From assembly GCA_000750105.3 (NCBI GenBank), contig JPHH03000036.1, positions 248,001 through 312,000 on the forward strand: a DNA stretch of 64,000 bases. The letters are read 5' to 3'. Of the stretch, positions 24,548-33,561 are shown piece after piece (positions within the stretch are counted from its first letter, which is position 1; every line of letters starts with the position of its first letter). Origin of the DNA: Tolypocladium sp. Sup5 PDA-1 (taxonomy: Eukaryota > Ascomycota > Sordariomycetes > Hypocreales > Ophiocordycipitaceae). The position numbers and the translations under genes were made by a program. The notes beneath the pieces were generated by a model that did no database searches, was not told the origin of the DNA, and saw only the letters and a list, made by a program, of their open reading frames with translations.

Positions 24548-24830
24548 GCTCGAGGTCGCGTGTTCGAATCCCACGACACAGCGTCGTGTAAGACGATGTT
24601 GCCTGCGTGGATGTGTCCAATATGCGCGTCTCGTTTTCGTCTGTTTGACTGTATGGTTTTGGCCATACAAAGGGGCACAGGGAACTTGCTAGACGGCACT
24701 AAAATGACTGCGCCTTGGTCTGCCCATCCCTCGGCAGCATCCCCATTCGGCACGCCGTCACCAGACAGCACCAGGCATCCAACACGTTGACACCATCCCT
24801 TTATTACTCAAGATTGAACACCTGATTCCT

Positions 24831-24899
24831 AGCGAAGTAGCGAACAACTCAAAGTTTACTTATGGAAGTTTCCCAAGCTCGTAAGAGCCTTCGCTTTTT
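24831..24899 (+). ncRNA. Array small RNA, unit 3 (about 69 nt)
   Basis: It begins AGCGAAGTAGCG (last base differs from the other units) and ends AGCCTTCGCTTTTT. The hairpin GCTC-GTAA-GAGC (24877-24888) has a GNRA-type loop. The -30 box TTATTACTCAA is at 24801-24811. The B box GGTTCGAGTCC at 24926-24936 is a perfect match to the tRNA B-box consensus. Confidence 0.72.
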
Positions 24900-24925
24900 G
24901 CTCCGGCTGTGGTCAAGAGCTGCTA

Positions 24926-24936
24926 GGTTCGAGTCC
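24926..24936 (+). promoter_or_regulatory. Downstream TFIIIC B box (unit 3; one per unit)
   Basis: GGTTCGAGTCC matches the Pol III B-box consensus GGTTCGANTCC. Equivalent sites are at about 24166, 24561, 25348, 25736 and 26193. All lie after the T-run, as in the yeast U6 gene SNR6, rather than inside the transcript as in tRNA genes. Confidence 0.7.
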
Positions 24937-25244
24937 CGGACGTGGCATGTCTCTCCGTCTACACAACCTCTGTCTTGTCCCTTCTTTTCTTTTGCACTCT
25001 CGCTCTCTCCTTTTTCTTCTTTTTTTTTTTAAGGAGCTCTACATTCCCAATGGATGATGAATTAAATCGCCATCGCGTCTTGCCATAGTCCTTTCCACCG
25101 CACTGTGCCATCCCCGGTTGCTCGTCCCTGCAAGTGCCTGCAAGGATGTGATCACAGGCTCCCACACCCACCCCCACCCCCAGCATCAGCCCTCGCCCGT
25201 CACAGCCCATCCCCTCATAAGTCAAAGTATTACACTCCTTTTCC

Positions 25245-25318
25245 AGCGAAGTAGCTGAAAACTAAGGCTTCGGCTCCAACAAATGGATCTTAAATGCTCG
25301 AAAGAGCCTTCGCTTTTT
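25245..25318 (+). ncRNA. Array small RNA, unit 4 (about 74 nt)
   Basis: It begins AGCGAAGTAGCTGAA and ends AGCCTTCGCTTTTT. The hairpin GCTC-GAAA-GAGC (25296-25307) has a GNRA loop; a second small hairpin GGC-TTCG-GCT is possible at 25266-25275. The -30 box TCATAAGTCAAA starts at 25215. The B box GGTTCGACTCC at 25348-25358 is perfect. The interior shares GGCTTCGGC and AACAAATGG with unit 6, in swapped order. Confidence 0.75.
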
Positions 25319-25666
25319 GTCACCGGCCGACATGTCCAGAGGTGGTCGGTTCGACTCCAAGAGCAGACCTCAGCATGGCGCCGTGTAAGTGGTGTGTCGA
25401 GCTATAGAGTACACATTGCTGCTCCCTTCTTTGTACATTTTTTTGCTTGTTTTCTTTTTTTTATGGCAATAGAATTAGTACTGTTAAATGTCGTAGTCGT
25501 CTCATTACGGCCTGCCCAATATTTCAGCCATGGTCTGCACATGGCCAAATCCTCCCACACCGCGACCCCCGGCTGCACGACCAGGCAGCCAACCCCATGC
25601 ACGACCTAAATAATCTCACCACTCCAATGCCCTCCCTTATAATCAAAACTAGTCCACCGTCACATC

Positions 25667-25725
25667 AGCGAAGTAGCTGAAGTCTTACCAGAAATTCAGA
25701 ATGCTCTCCGGAGCCTTCGCTTTTT
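25667..25725 (+). ncRNA. Array small RNA, unit 5 (about 59 nt, shortest)
   Basis: It begins AGCGAAGTAGCTGAAG and ends AGCCTTCGCTTTTT. The hairpin GCTC-TCCG-GAGC (25703-25714) has a UNCG-type loop. The -30 box TTATAATCAAAA starts at 25637. The B box TGTTCGACTCC at 25736-25746 is only 10 bp after the T-run. Confidence 0.72.
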
Positions 25726-26063
25726 GCTAGTCGCGTGTTCGACTCCCGGCTCGTGATGGACCAAACCGTAGGCACTGTGCATTGAGATGGCCATGCCACA
25801 ACAGTCTCTGTCCTCCATTTTTGTTTTAATTTTTGAATTCCATCTCCAGTGTCTATAGAATATAATAACACTCCTTATTTAAAAGATCACCCATCCCAAA
25901 CCACAATCTCACGCCGAGGTGCTTCGCACGGCGGACATGGGTGCGGATCTCGCATCACGCACATCGGCGTTGACTCACACGCCGCCCCCCCCCCATCACC
26001 AACACCACCAACCAACGCCACGGACATCCTTCACTTATATCCCAAATTAGCAGTCCGTCTCCC

Positions 26064-26177
26064 AGCGAAGTAGCTCGATCAAACACCGTTTGAACAAATG
26101 GCCCTAACTAGGCCATGGCTTCGGCCCTGTCACCGTCCGCCGTCCTCCCAAACTTGGAAGGACAGCCTTCGCTTTTT
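26064..26177 (+). ncRNA. Array small RNA, unit 6 (about 114 nt, longest)
   Basis: It begins AGCGAAGTAGCTCG and ends AGCCTTCGCTTTTT. The hairpin next to the helix is different and longer: GTCCT (26142-26146) with AGGAC (26159-26163) and an inner CC/GG pair. An internal TGGCC/GGCCA stem is also possible around 26099-26115. The box TTATATCCCAAA starts at 26035. The B box TGTTCGAGTCC is at 26193-26203, followed by a T12 run near 26218-26230. Confidence 0.72.
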
Positions 26178-26203
26178 GCCCATGGAGAACAATGTTCGAG
26201 TCC

Positions 26204-26826
26204 TGTGGAGGATTACCTTTTTTTTTTTTTACTTCCTGCGTTGGGAAGTTCCGTGTCGCTCACCGTCCAAGTCAAGTCGACGTTCTCTTTAGCTTCACTC
26301 TGGCGGCATGCCATCAATTGCAAGTATGCGTCTGTCTTATATTTTAGAGCTGTCTAGCAAGACTGCTGCGACACCTTGGCCATTTTCTCGCGTCGTGCCT
26401 CCGAAACGCAATTCCTCCCATGCTCTCACCACAGAGAGCCAAGCATATCCGTCTGCTGCGCTACATCTCAAAAGTAAAGCGGATTGCCCAGATGCCTCCC
26501 AGGCACATCATGTAGAAGAAAAAGACTAAACGCAAAACCGAAAGCCGAGTGCAGAAGAACGATGCGGTAGACAAAACCGACATGCCAAAGCTTCACCTCG
26601 GACATTTGTTTCATATATGTACGTGTAATCCATATGTTCAGGGAATCGGAGTGGCCGTGACAAACAGTGTAGTCGTCGCAATCACCGTCGTCACGGTGCC
26701 GCAAGGCGACTGCGCATCATCCGTAGATGATGAAAGAAATGTGAGAGGCACGTTCTCAGTAGCGGTGCGTGTTGACGAGCCTCCCGTGGAAGCATGGCCG
26801 TCTCCTGGCAGCGCATCGTCGCCACT
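26204..26826. other. Spacer between RNA array and GH55 gene
   Basis: A T12 tract near 26218-26230 follows the last B box. No seventh unit, protein gene or tRNA seen. Confidence 0.45.
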
Positions 26827-29175
26827 CTAAGGCGAAAAGGCTGCAATGGCGGCGCAGAAGTTGTTCCTGTTGTCCGAGTCCTTTGCCGCCGCCTGGCCAT
26901 TGAGAGTGACCATGGCCACGCTGGCCTTGGTGCTGATGCCAAACATCTGCACGCTCGAGCTGTCAATGGCCACCATGTTGTCCTGGCAGTTGTTGGCAGC
27001 CACGCACTGCTGCGTGTAGTTGTCGTAGAAGCTGTACAGACCGCCGCCGTAGACCAGAATGTCCTTGGAGTCGGTGACGCGCAGGCCCCAGGTGCGCGCG
27101 CACGTCTTGCCAGTGCACTTGGAGAAGTCGGGATCGGCGTACTTGGCGTTGGTCGTAAATGGCACGCGCGCGTCGGGGTTGCCCTGGAAGTAGGCAGTCT
27201 CGGTCTGGATGAGCGCCATGTACACGTTCTGCGCCTTGTTGAGCTGGTAGTTCGACAGCACGCTGTGCTCAGAGGACGTGCCCCACAGCCAGGCGCCCTT
27301 GGTGCTCTCAATCAGGATGCCGCGGCCGTTGTAGATGTTGATCTGGTTGTGGTCGGCGAGGTCGAGCTCGTGGTCGGCAACCCACAGCCACACGTTCTCC
27401 AGGTAGGGGCTGGCGGAAGCCGTCACGTGCATGAGCATAAACGCGCCGACGCACTCGGGCTTCGGGCTGGTCTGCACATTTGGCGTCTTGGAGCAGGTGT
27501 TGGACTGCAGCTGGGTGCCGGCAGAGCCGCCAACACGGAAGTGCACGTCAAACAGGCCGGCCGAGCCCTTGGTCGTTCCCGCAACGTTGAACTCCATGAG
27601 AATGGCACCAGGCTGGGGGCCTTGGGTCTCAAACATGAGGTCCTGCATCTCGACACAGCCGACATCGCCGGGCTGGCCGACCTGGAAGACGGGCTTCGGG
27701 TTGTTCTGGTCCTTGAAGTTCTTGTTGCCGCCAGCCATGATGAGAGGCCAGATCTCGCCAACAACCTTGACGTTCTTGGGGACCCTGACGGTGTCGGTGA
27801 TGATATAGGCGCCGTGGTCAAAGTAGACAATCTGGTCGGCGGCGATGCTGTTGAAGACGGCCTGGATGGCAGCGGTGTCGTCGGTCTTGCCATCACCCTT
27901 GGCGCCCTTGGACTTGACCGAGATGAACTTGGAGGCGGGCACGTCGTTGTACTGAGGCTTGCTCTTGGTGACAATCTTGCCACTGCCGTCCGTCAACGCA
28001 GCGGGTTTGACCACGGGGGTCCGCGTGCCCTGTCCGGCCGTGCCGGTGGCACCCTTGTAGGAGCGTCCCTGGACCCACGAGGCGATGAGCGCGTTTCCGT
28101 TGAGGATGGTCTGCTTGCTCGCGCCATTCTGGACCGCAACGGGGACATTGGACGTCATGTCGACGTTGTCGAGGATGAGCGTGGCGTTGGTGCCAGACTG
28201 CTGAGGGCTGTAGATGGTGGTGACGCCGACGGGCGTGTTGGCAATGGTGCTGTCGAGCAGCAAGACGGAACCCACGGTCTGGGACGAGCCGCCGCCCGTC
28301 TGGGTCATCTCGATGCCAATGCCGCAGTTGTTGATGGACACGCCGTGGAAGGTCCAGACCCAGTTCCAGTTCATGTAGATGGCAGTGTTGCAATTGTTGA
28401 AGTTGAGGTTACGCGTGGTAAACTGCTGGTTGCCGAGGAAGGCACCGTACCGTCCGCCGTTGAAGGTGAGGTCAGTCATGAAGCCTCCAGAACCGTTGTC
28501 CATGAAGATGCCCTGCTGAGCGTTGTCCTTGCTCCGGTCCTGGATCATGTTGAATTCGATGTTCTGGAGAGACGTGGCCTGGGCGACCTGCCAGTGAATG
28601 CCGGTGCCCGTGGTCTTGGGCAGGCCCGTGAGGTCAATCTTGAAGTTGCGAATCTGGCGGAAGAAGTTGTTCTGGTTGGTGTACCAGTTGTTGCCCTTGT
28701 TGTCATAGGGGTCAGAGTCGATGACGGCGATGCCCTCAAAGTTACCGGCAGCCTTGAGGGTGGGGACATTGACAACGTCGCCGACCAGTTGGGTGTAGTA
28801 GTAGGGGATGATGGGCTTGGAGACGACATAGGTACCGGGAGGGAAGTAGACGAGAGCCGGAGTGATGGTGCTCGAGTCGCAGCCCTGGCCACAGCGGTTC
28901 CCATCAGTAACGGCGGCGTTGATGGCGGCGGTATCGTCGGTGCTGCCATCGCCCTTGGCGCCGTAGTCCTTGACGCTGCGGAACACCTTGTAGTTGGCCT
29001 GGTTCCCGAAGGCGACGGTGCCCTGGCGCCCGATGGTGGACATCCACCAGCTGGAGGCGGCGGTGCTCACGGCATCGCCCTCAGGGGCAGGAGCCGGCGC
29101 GGGCGACGCATCGACGGGGAGAGAGAAGAGGCGCAACGCCAGCACAGAAGCTGTGAGGATAGTCGACAGCCCCAT
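26827..29175 (-). CDS. Secreted GH55 exo-beta-1,3-glucanase
   Basis: Glycoside hydrolase family 55 enzyme releasing glucose or short oligomers from beta-1,3-glucan, acting on own or foreign cell walls. It is a single exon of 782 aa, within the usual 740-800. Signal peptide at residues 1-23 (MGLSTILTASVLALRLFSLP), then a P/A-rich linker. Two right-handed beta-helix (pectate-lyase-3-like) repeats each begin with the same motif: VKDYGAKGDGSTDDTAAINAA near residue 68 and VKSKGAKGDGKTDDTAAIQA near 423. Between them lie typical GH55 blocks (YFPPGTYVVSKPIIPYYYTQ, NWVWTFHGVSINNCGIGIE). The C-terminal block with WLWVADHELD and GTSSEHSVLSNYQL, followed by ETAYFQ, is in the expected place for the catalytic region. 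No introns. Confidence 0.95.
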   Translation of the reverse strand: MGLSTILTASVLALRLFSLPVDASPAPAPAPEGDAVSTAASSWWMSTIGRQGTVAFGNQANYKVFRSVKDYGAKGDGSTDDTAAINAAVTDGNRCGQGCDSSTITPALVYFPPGTYVVSKPIIPYYYTQLVGDVVNVPTLKAAGNFEGIAVIDSDPYDNKGNNWYTNQNNFFRQIRNFKIDLTGLPKTTGTGIHWQVAQATSLQNIEFNMIQDRSKDNAQQGIFMDNGSGGFMTDLTFNGGRYGAFLGNQQFTTRNLNFNNCNTAIYMNWNWVWTFHGVSINNCGIGIEMTQTGGGSSQTVGSVLLLDSTIANTPVGVTTIYSPQQSGTNATLILDNVDMTSNVPVAVQNGASKQTILNGNALIASWVQGRSYKGATGTAGQGTRTPVVKPAALTDGSGKIVTKSKPQYNDVPASKFISVKSKGAKGDGKTDDTAAIQAVFNSIAADQIVYFDHGAYIITDTVRVPKNVKVVGEIWPLIMAGGNKNFKDQNNPKPVFQVGQPGDVGCVEMQDLMFETQGPQPGAILMEFNVAGTTKGSAGLFDVHFRVGGSAGTQLQSNTCSKTPNVQTSPKPECVGAFMLMHVTASASPYLENVWLWVADHELDLADHNQINIYNGRGILIESTKGAWLWGTSSEHSVLSNYQLNKAQNVYMALIQTETAYFQGNPDARVPFTTNAKYADPDFSKCTGKTCARTWGLRVTDSKDILVYGGGLYSFYDNYTQQCVAANNCQDNMVAIDSSSVQMFGISTKASVAMVTLNGQAAAKDSDNRNNFCAAIAAFSP

Positions 29176-32100
29176 CGCGAAGAAGAACCAAATGCTTCTT
29201 TTCGAAGTTTTCGGGAAAGGTTTAGACTGATGCGTAGTCTACAGGATAAGAGTCAGTTGCTGATGAGGTCGTCCAGTCGTTGTCGCACAGGGGGATGCGA
29301 TGTTGGAAGAGAAAGGGCAAGAAGAGGGAGCAAGTGGAAAGAAGAGGCCAAGGCAAGGTAACATAACACGCCGCACCAGTGAATTGTCAGTTGCACGCCA
29401 GAGCAAGCGAGGAGCCACGCTCTGAAGTGTTCCCGTCAAAGATGCAGCTTGGCGAGGTTGCGTACAGAGGGCAATGGGGCAGCTGGATATGAAGCCACCA
29501 ACAGGGGATGGGAGATGAGGACGAGGTCAAAGGGGAGGCAGTTTGAGAAAAGAGTGCAGGTGGCCAGCCTTTTAAATATTGTTGAGTGCAGTGAATCCAC
29601 GAGCCGCAAGACATGTGGTGATGGCGTAGCGAACAGGACCGACTAACAGCAAGCCACGCCGACGTCCCGCGCCGCCGCCCGCACGAGATCACGGCGCGAG
29701 AGGCGTATAGAGCCGAGTCAAGCGCCACGCCTCACCACGGCTGCTCCATTAGGCGTGAAGCCGGCGCCTGGCCTTGCAGACGCCGGAGAGAGCTCGGAGT
29801 CGAGCGAGGCCCGGGCAGAGGGAGAAGGGGGTGTCATGCCGTGAGGCACGCGCGCGCAGGCAAACATGACGCTCCACACTGTAAGGTAGCGTTGCATTCA
29901 CTCACCACCAGCTGGAAAGCAGGCTCTCCGAGACCCGCGCACAAAGGGAGCGTGGCGTAGCTTGTGGAAGCCAAGACGGCGACCAGAGAGAACGTGGAAG
30001 CGGGAGTCGACAGACGGCGGCGCAAAGTTGAAAGGAGTGACTTTTTGGGCACGCGGTGTAAACGAGTGGGTGCGCTTGCAGTTTGGTGACTCGGTCGACG
30101 CAGCGAGAGAGTGACGGTGACGGTGACGGTGACGGTTGTCGTGATGGTGCGAAACGATGCGCAAGAATTAGGGACGAGGAAGAGAAGAAGAGGGTCGAGA
30201 TGAAAAGGGAAAAAGAAAGGCAGCAAGGTATAGCGAGGGTGACGAGGACTGGGCGCGGCAGGTGACAATAGGAGAAGCTGGTTGACAATGCCTGTTCAGG
30301 AACTGAACAGCAGGAGGCAGGGGCGACGAGCGAACAGGAATGGGCAGTGGCAGGCGCAGGTGCAGGCCGCAGGTGCAATTATACCCTCATGGCTTCTTTC
30401 CAGCCACCAGCCCCCTAGCAAGATTCTTTCATCCTCGCACTCACACTCACACTCGCACTCGCACGTACCTCTGATGGCATTGCCATGGCGCGCCGCCGCC
30501 CGTCAATGCCGCCCTCCTCGTCACAATAGTCGCCAAAGCCTGGCGGGGCCCTGGCTTTGGGCCGGAACGCAGCGCTCCCATTGGCTGTCGTCCAGCCTGG
30601 CGAGGGCGTTTCAGACATGGCGGACATGGGATGCGGCAAGAGGCCTTGAGGGCCTTGTGGGTGGGCTGTCTCTCGTTTCTCGTCTTGTCTGGTGCTGAAC
30701 AAGATTTGCCAGGTCTGGCTGGTCTGTTTCCTGTCGTCTGTCAGCTGGCCGGGGTGGTCCCGGCGCCGTGTCTTATGTGACCCACGGCTAAATCTCCGGC
30801 TATCGTTGCCTGTCGTTCGATGCCTCGTCCTCGCGAAACATCCACGATCCACGGCGGCGAGATTCCCGATCGGTTCAGCTCGACATCAACGGAAGTCAAA
30901 CGTGACTCCACCAGCATCGACATCGTGGGCACAAAGGGGGTTGGCTGCGTTTGACTGAGCTCGTCGTTGGGAGATGTGTTTGGCCGGCGATGGCCCTGGC
31001 GCCCTGGACGGCCAATCTGCGGTTAGCGTCGTTTCGCGGGCGCCATCTTGAAAGTGCCTGGGTGGCTGCGGGGCCCTGCTGGGCTGGGGGCCTGAGGGAC
31101 AGAGGCGCTTTGGGTGCCGACGACGCGGACGGTCCCTTGCTCCAGTGGTGTCGGTCCCCACTTGCCCCAAAGGGCGCCTCAGTGCCTTGCAGCCAGCAAA
31201 TCGCGGCTTACAGGGGTCTGCAGCGCTGCAACTTGGCTGCCGACCTCACGTTACCACCACTGCGGGGTGATTGGGTGCAGGGCCTGGATCTCGAGGGAGA
31301 CGACCATTCCACCGCTGTGACAGTACGCGCGCCGCAGCGATGATCGAATGTCCTTGCTGCTGCCGCAGGCAAATCAAGGTGGGATCCGCGATTGACGATG
31401 ATGCCGCTGCATGCCAGCAGGTGGCCAGTCACTGGCCTGCCACCACCGCCTACGAAGCGTGGCCGTCATACTGCCCTCACCCTCAAACGTCGTCCAAGCT
31501 CAAGCAACCAACAGAGTCAATGCTCGTCGTCTGCGCCGCCGTGGGCAGACCCTGGCAGATCGATGCATGGATCTTCCCCGCGCCTGTGTTGGCGCGTAGA
31601 ATCGGTCGCCATCGACGCCCAGGATCCATCCATGGATGGCCAGGGGCTGCTTGGCTGCTTCAGCAAGCAAGCAAGGCAGTGACAACTTCTGGTCCGTGAG
31701 TCCCCATCCGCTTAAGACACGTACTCCGCATCCGCGCACCTTGTGTGCGACGATGAAAAGGTTAATCTTTGCTTCTGTGAATAGTAACACAAGGCCGGGC
31801 TTCTCCGGGAACAGTCAAAAGAAGCTTGTTTCGGCTGCCTGCTGTACTACGCGGCTGGCGTTGGCACCCCAGAGACGGTCGAAGACAATTGTGATGTGTC
31901 TCGCCGCTGCCGGCTGGTGGGGGCACAGAAGGCATCTGGAAGACTCGAGTCGGCATCATGACCCTTTTGTCTCTCTCCGACACTACCTGCTGGTTTCGAT
32001 TGTTCCAATCCCATCTGCCCGGTCCTACAGGCTTTACCGCCTAGCCTGCAATCTCAACACCCTCCCGTTTCGAAACGCGCGTTACAACGACAGGCCGAGC

Positions 32101-33561
32101 TTAGCCAACCACCCATCCGTGCCCCCAAACTGTTCAGGAGCCTGACCAGCAGTTTGTTTGCCATTTCGAGCTCCGTCATGCGCTGCCCGTGTGCCTTGTG
32201 CGTGGTCCACGTGTCTGTCTGGGCTAGACAGCACCACTAATACGGTAGCAGCCAACAGCGCAAACCTTGGCGGGTATTACATCCGCGTATATTACACGAC
32301 CCCGCAAACTCTAACCGAGGTGCAGTCGAAACTTGCTGCGCGAGACGACCTGTATTCGCGGCATGTAAGCCATGTAGACCTAAAACTAGGAGACACGCTT
32401 GGCAAGACGGCCCTTTAATCTGTCTGCATCCTTTGCTGCTTCTAGTGCCCCTTAGTCCCCGAGGAACTGCCATCTTCCAAGGCTTCCCCGCACAGAGATG
32501 GAAGCTTGTTTGTTGGAGCGCCGCGTCTATTAGTCCGTAGGTCCAGGCACCGCGCCAAGCACATGCACCCCGAATTTTAAGTTTGGTACGAAGTAGCTGG
32601 TCGCAACTCGTACTCGAAGCATCATCGACGGCGCATAATCGGCCAGCCCGATTCCATTTACGTCGTTCAATAGTCCGTACATGGTTTGTACTCGTAAACC
32701 TCATCTCTATCCATACGCCAACACCACCACCCGTCTCTCCCCGTCTCTCCGTCCACCTCCCTCGTGCACCACACATGACCCCATCTCCCCACCACCCATC
32801 GCCACGGCGCATCTCGGCCAAACCCGCGCAACCCCCCAGATCGCGCCCTGCCACCCCCCCCGGGCCCATCACCCGGCTCCGTCAGCAGGCCCGCCCCAGC
32901 CCGCCGAATCCGTCATCTGCTCCGGGGTGCCGGGGCGCGTCTCGGCCAATATTCCGTAGGCTGCCTGTGCGAGGGGATGCATCTACATACATGCGAATAC
33001 GTGCATGGACCTAGTCGGGGAGTCTCGTCCGCAACGTTGCAGCACTTGTAAGCCATGTCTCTCGCTCGAGCCGAGATAACTCTGGTCACAGACAACAGAA
33101 CCGAGAGACGCGCGGGATTCATCGTACAACAGCCGACACCGGCCGAAGTCGTCCATCATGTTGCTACCTAGTATGATTACTGTGTCCCAAGACAGCGTTT
33201 CTATATGTCCCTGTGCAAATGACCCAAACCGCTACCCGAATCTATACCGACGCCGTTGTAAAACAAACCAGAAAAGGGACAGGGCGAGCAGTTCCGTCCG
33301 TGGCTCCGCCGATCCTCACAAGGCAGCTATGCATGTGCGATGCTGTGCGTGTTCAAAACAACTCACTCTTCCGAGAGTGTTACCCAACTCCAGCCTCAGG
33401 GGGCTCAATCATGGTCCGACAAGAGCGCGAAACAAAACAAAAGAAACAAGAATCAGACAGCGGCCATCAGGCCGTTCGCTGATGCAGTTTCGCCGTTGAC
33501 GCAATATACCACAGCCGCAGGCACGAGCCAATCCAATACTCGCTCAACCAGGGGCACCACA
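29176..33561. other. Long intergenic region, no gene seen
   Basis: About 4.4 kb between two minus-strand genes. It contains a GACGGT hexanucleotide repeat (about five copies near 30112-30136) and a CACTCA/CACTCG repeat near 30438-30464. Open frames are short and unsupported. The stretch next to 29175 is the GH55 promoter. Confidence 0.5.

Larger units (their letters stand above)
24027..26203 (+). repeat. Tandem array of six small-RNA gene units, period about 400 bp
   Basis: Six units start at 24027, 24449, 24831, 25245, 25667 and 26064, spaced 422, 382, 414, 422 and 397 bp. Each contains, in the same order and strand: an A/T-rich TTATnAnTCAAA-like box beginning 28-30 bp before the start; AGCGAAGTAGC(T/G); a variable interior; (A/G)GCCTTCGCT complementary to the first seven bases; a T-run; and a B-box-like (G/T)GTTCGANTCC. 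Sequence outside these boxes is not obviously alike between units, so the duplication is old and the boxes appear to be under selection. No protein-coding frame spans the array. A Pol III-transcribed RNA family is my inference. Confidence 0.85.

Noticed and set aside
24165..26203. tRNA genes, suggested by the six B boxes
   Set aside because: No cloverleaf can be drawn around them. The 7-bp helix resembling an acceptor stem closes upstream of the B box, and the T-run lies between them, so the T-arm would be outside the molecule.
24027..26203. CRISPR-like array, because of regular spacing and repeated boxes
   Set aside because: The genome is eukaryotic, the period is about 400 bp, and the repeats are promoter and helix elements rather than uniform repeats with short spacers.
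26794..29361. Open frame of 855 codons on the plus strand
   Set aside because: It is antisense to the GH55 gene. The minus frame has signal peptide and family motifs; the plus frame is a GC-rich shadow.
30112..30136. GACGGT hexanucleotide repeat
   Set aside because: Ordinary microsatellite in non-coding sequence.
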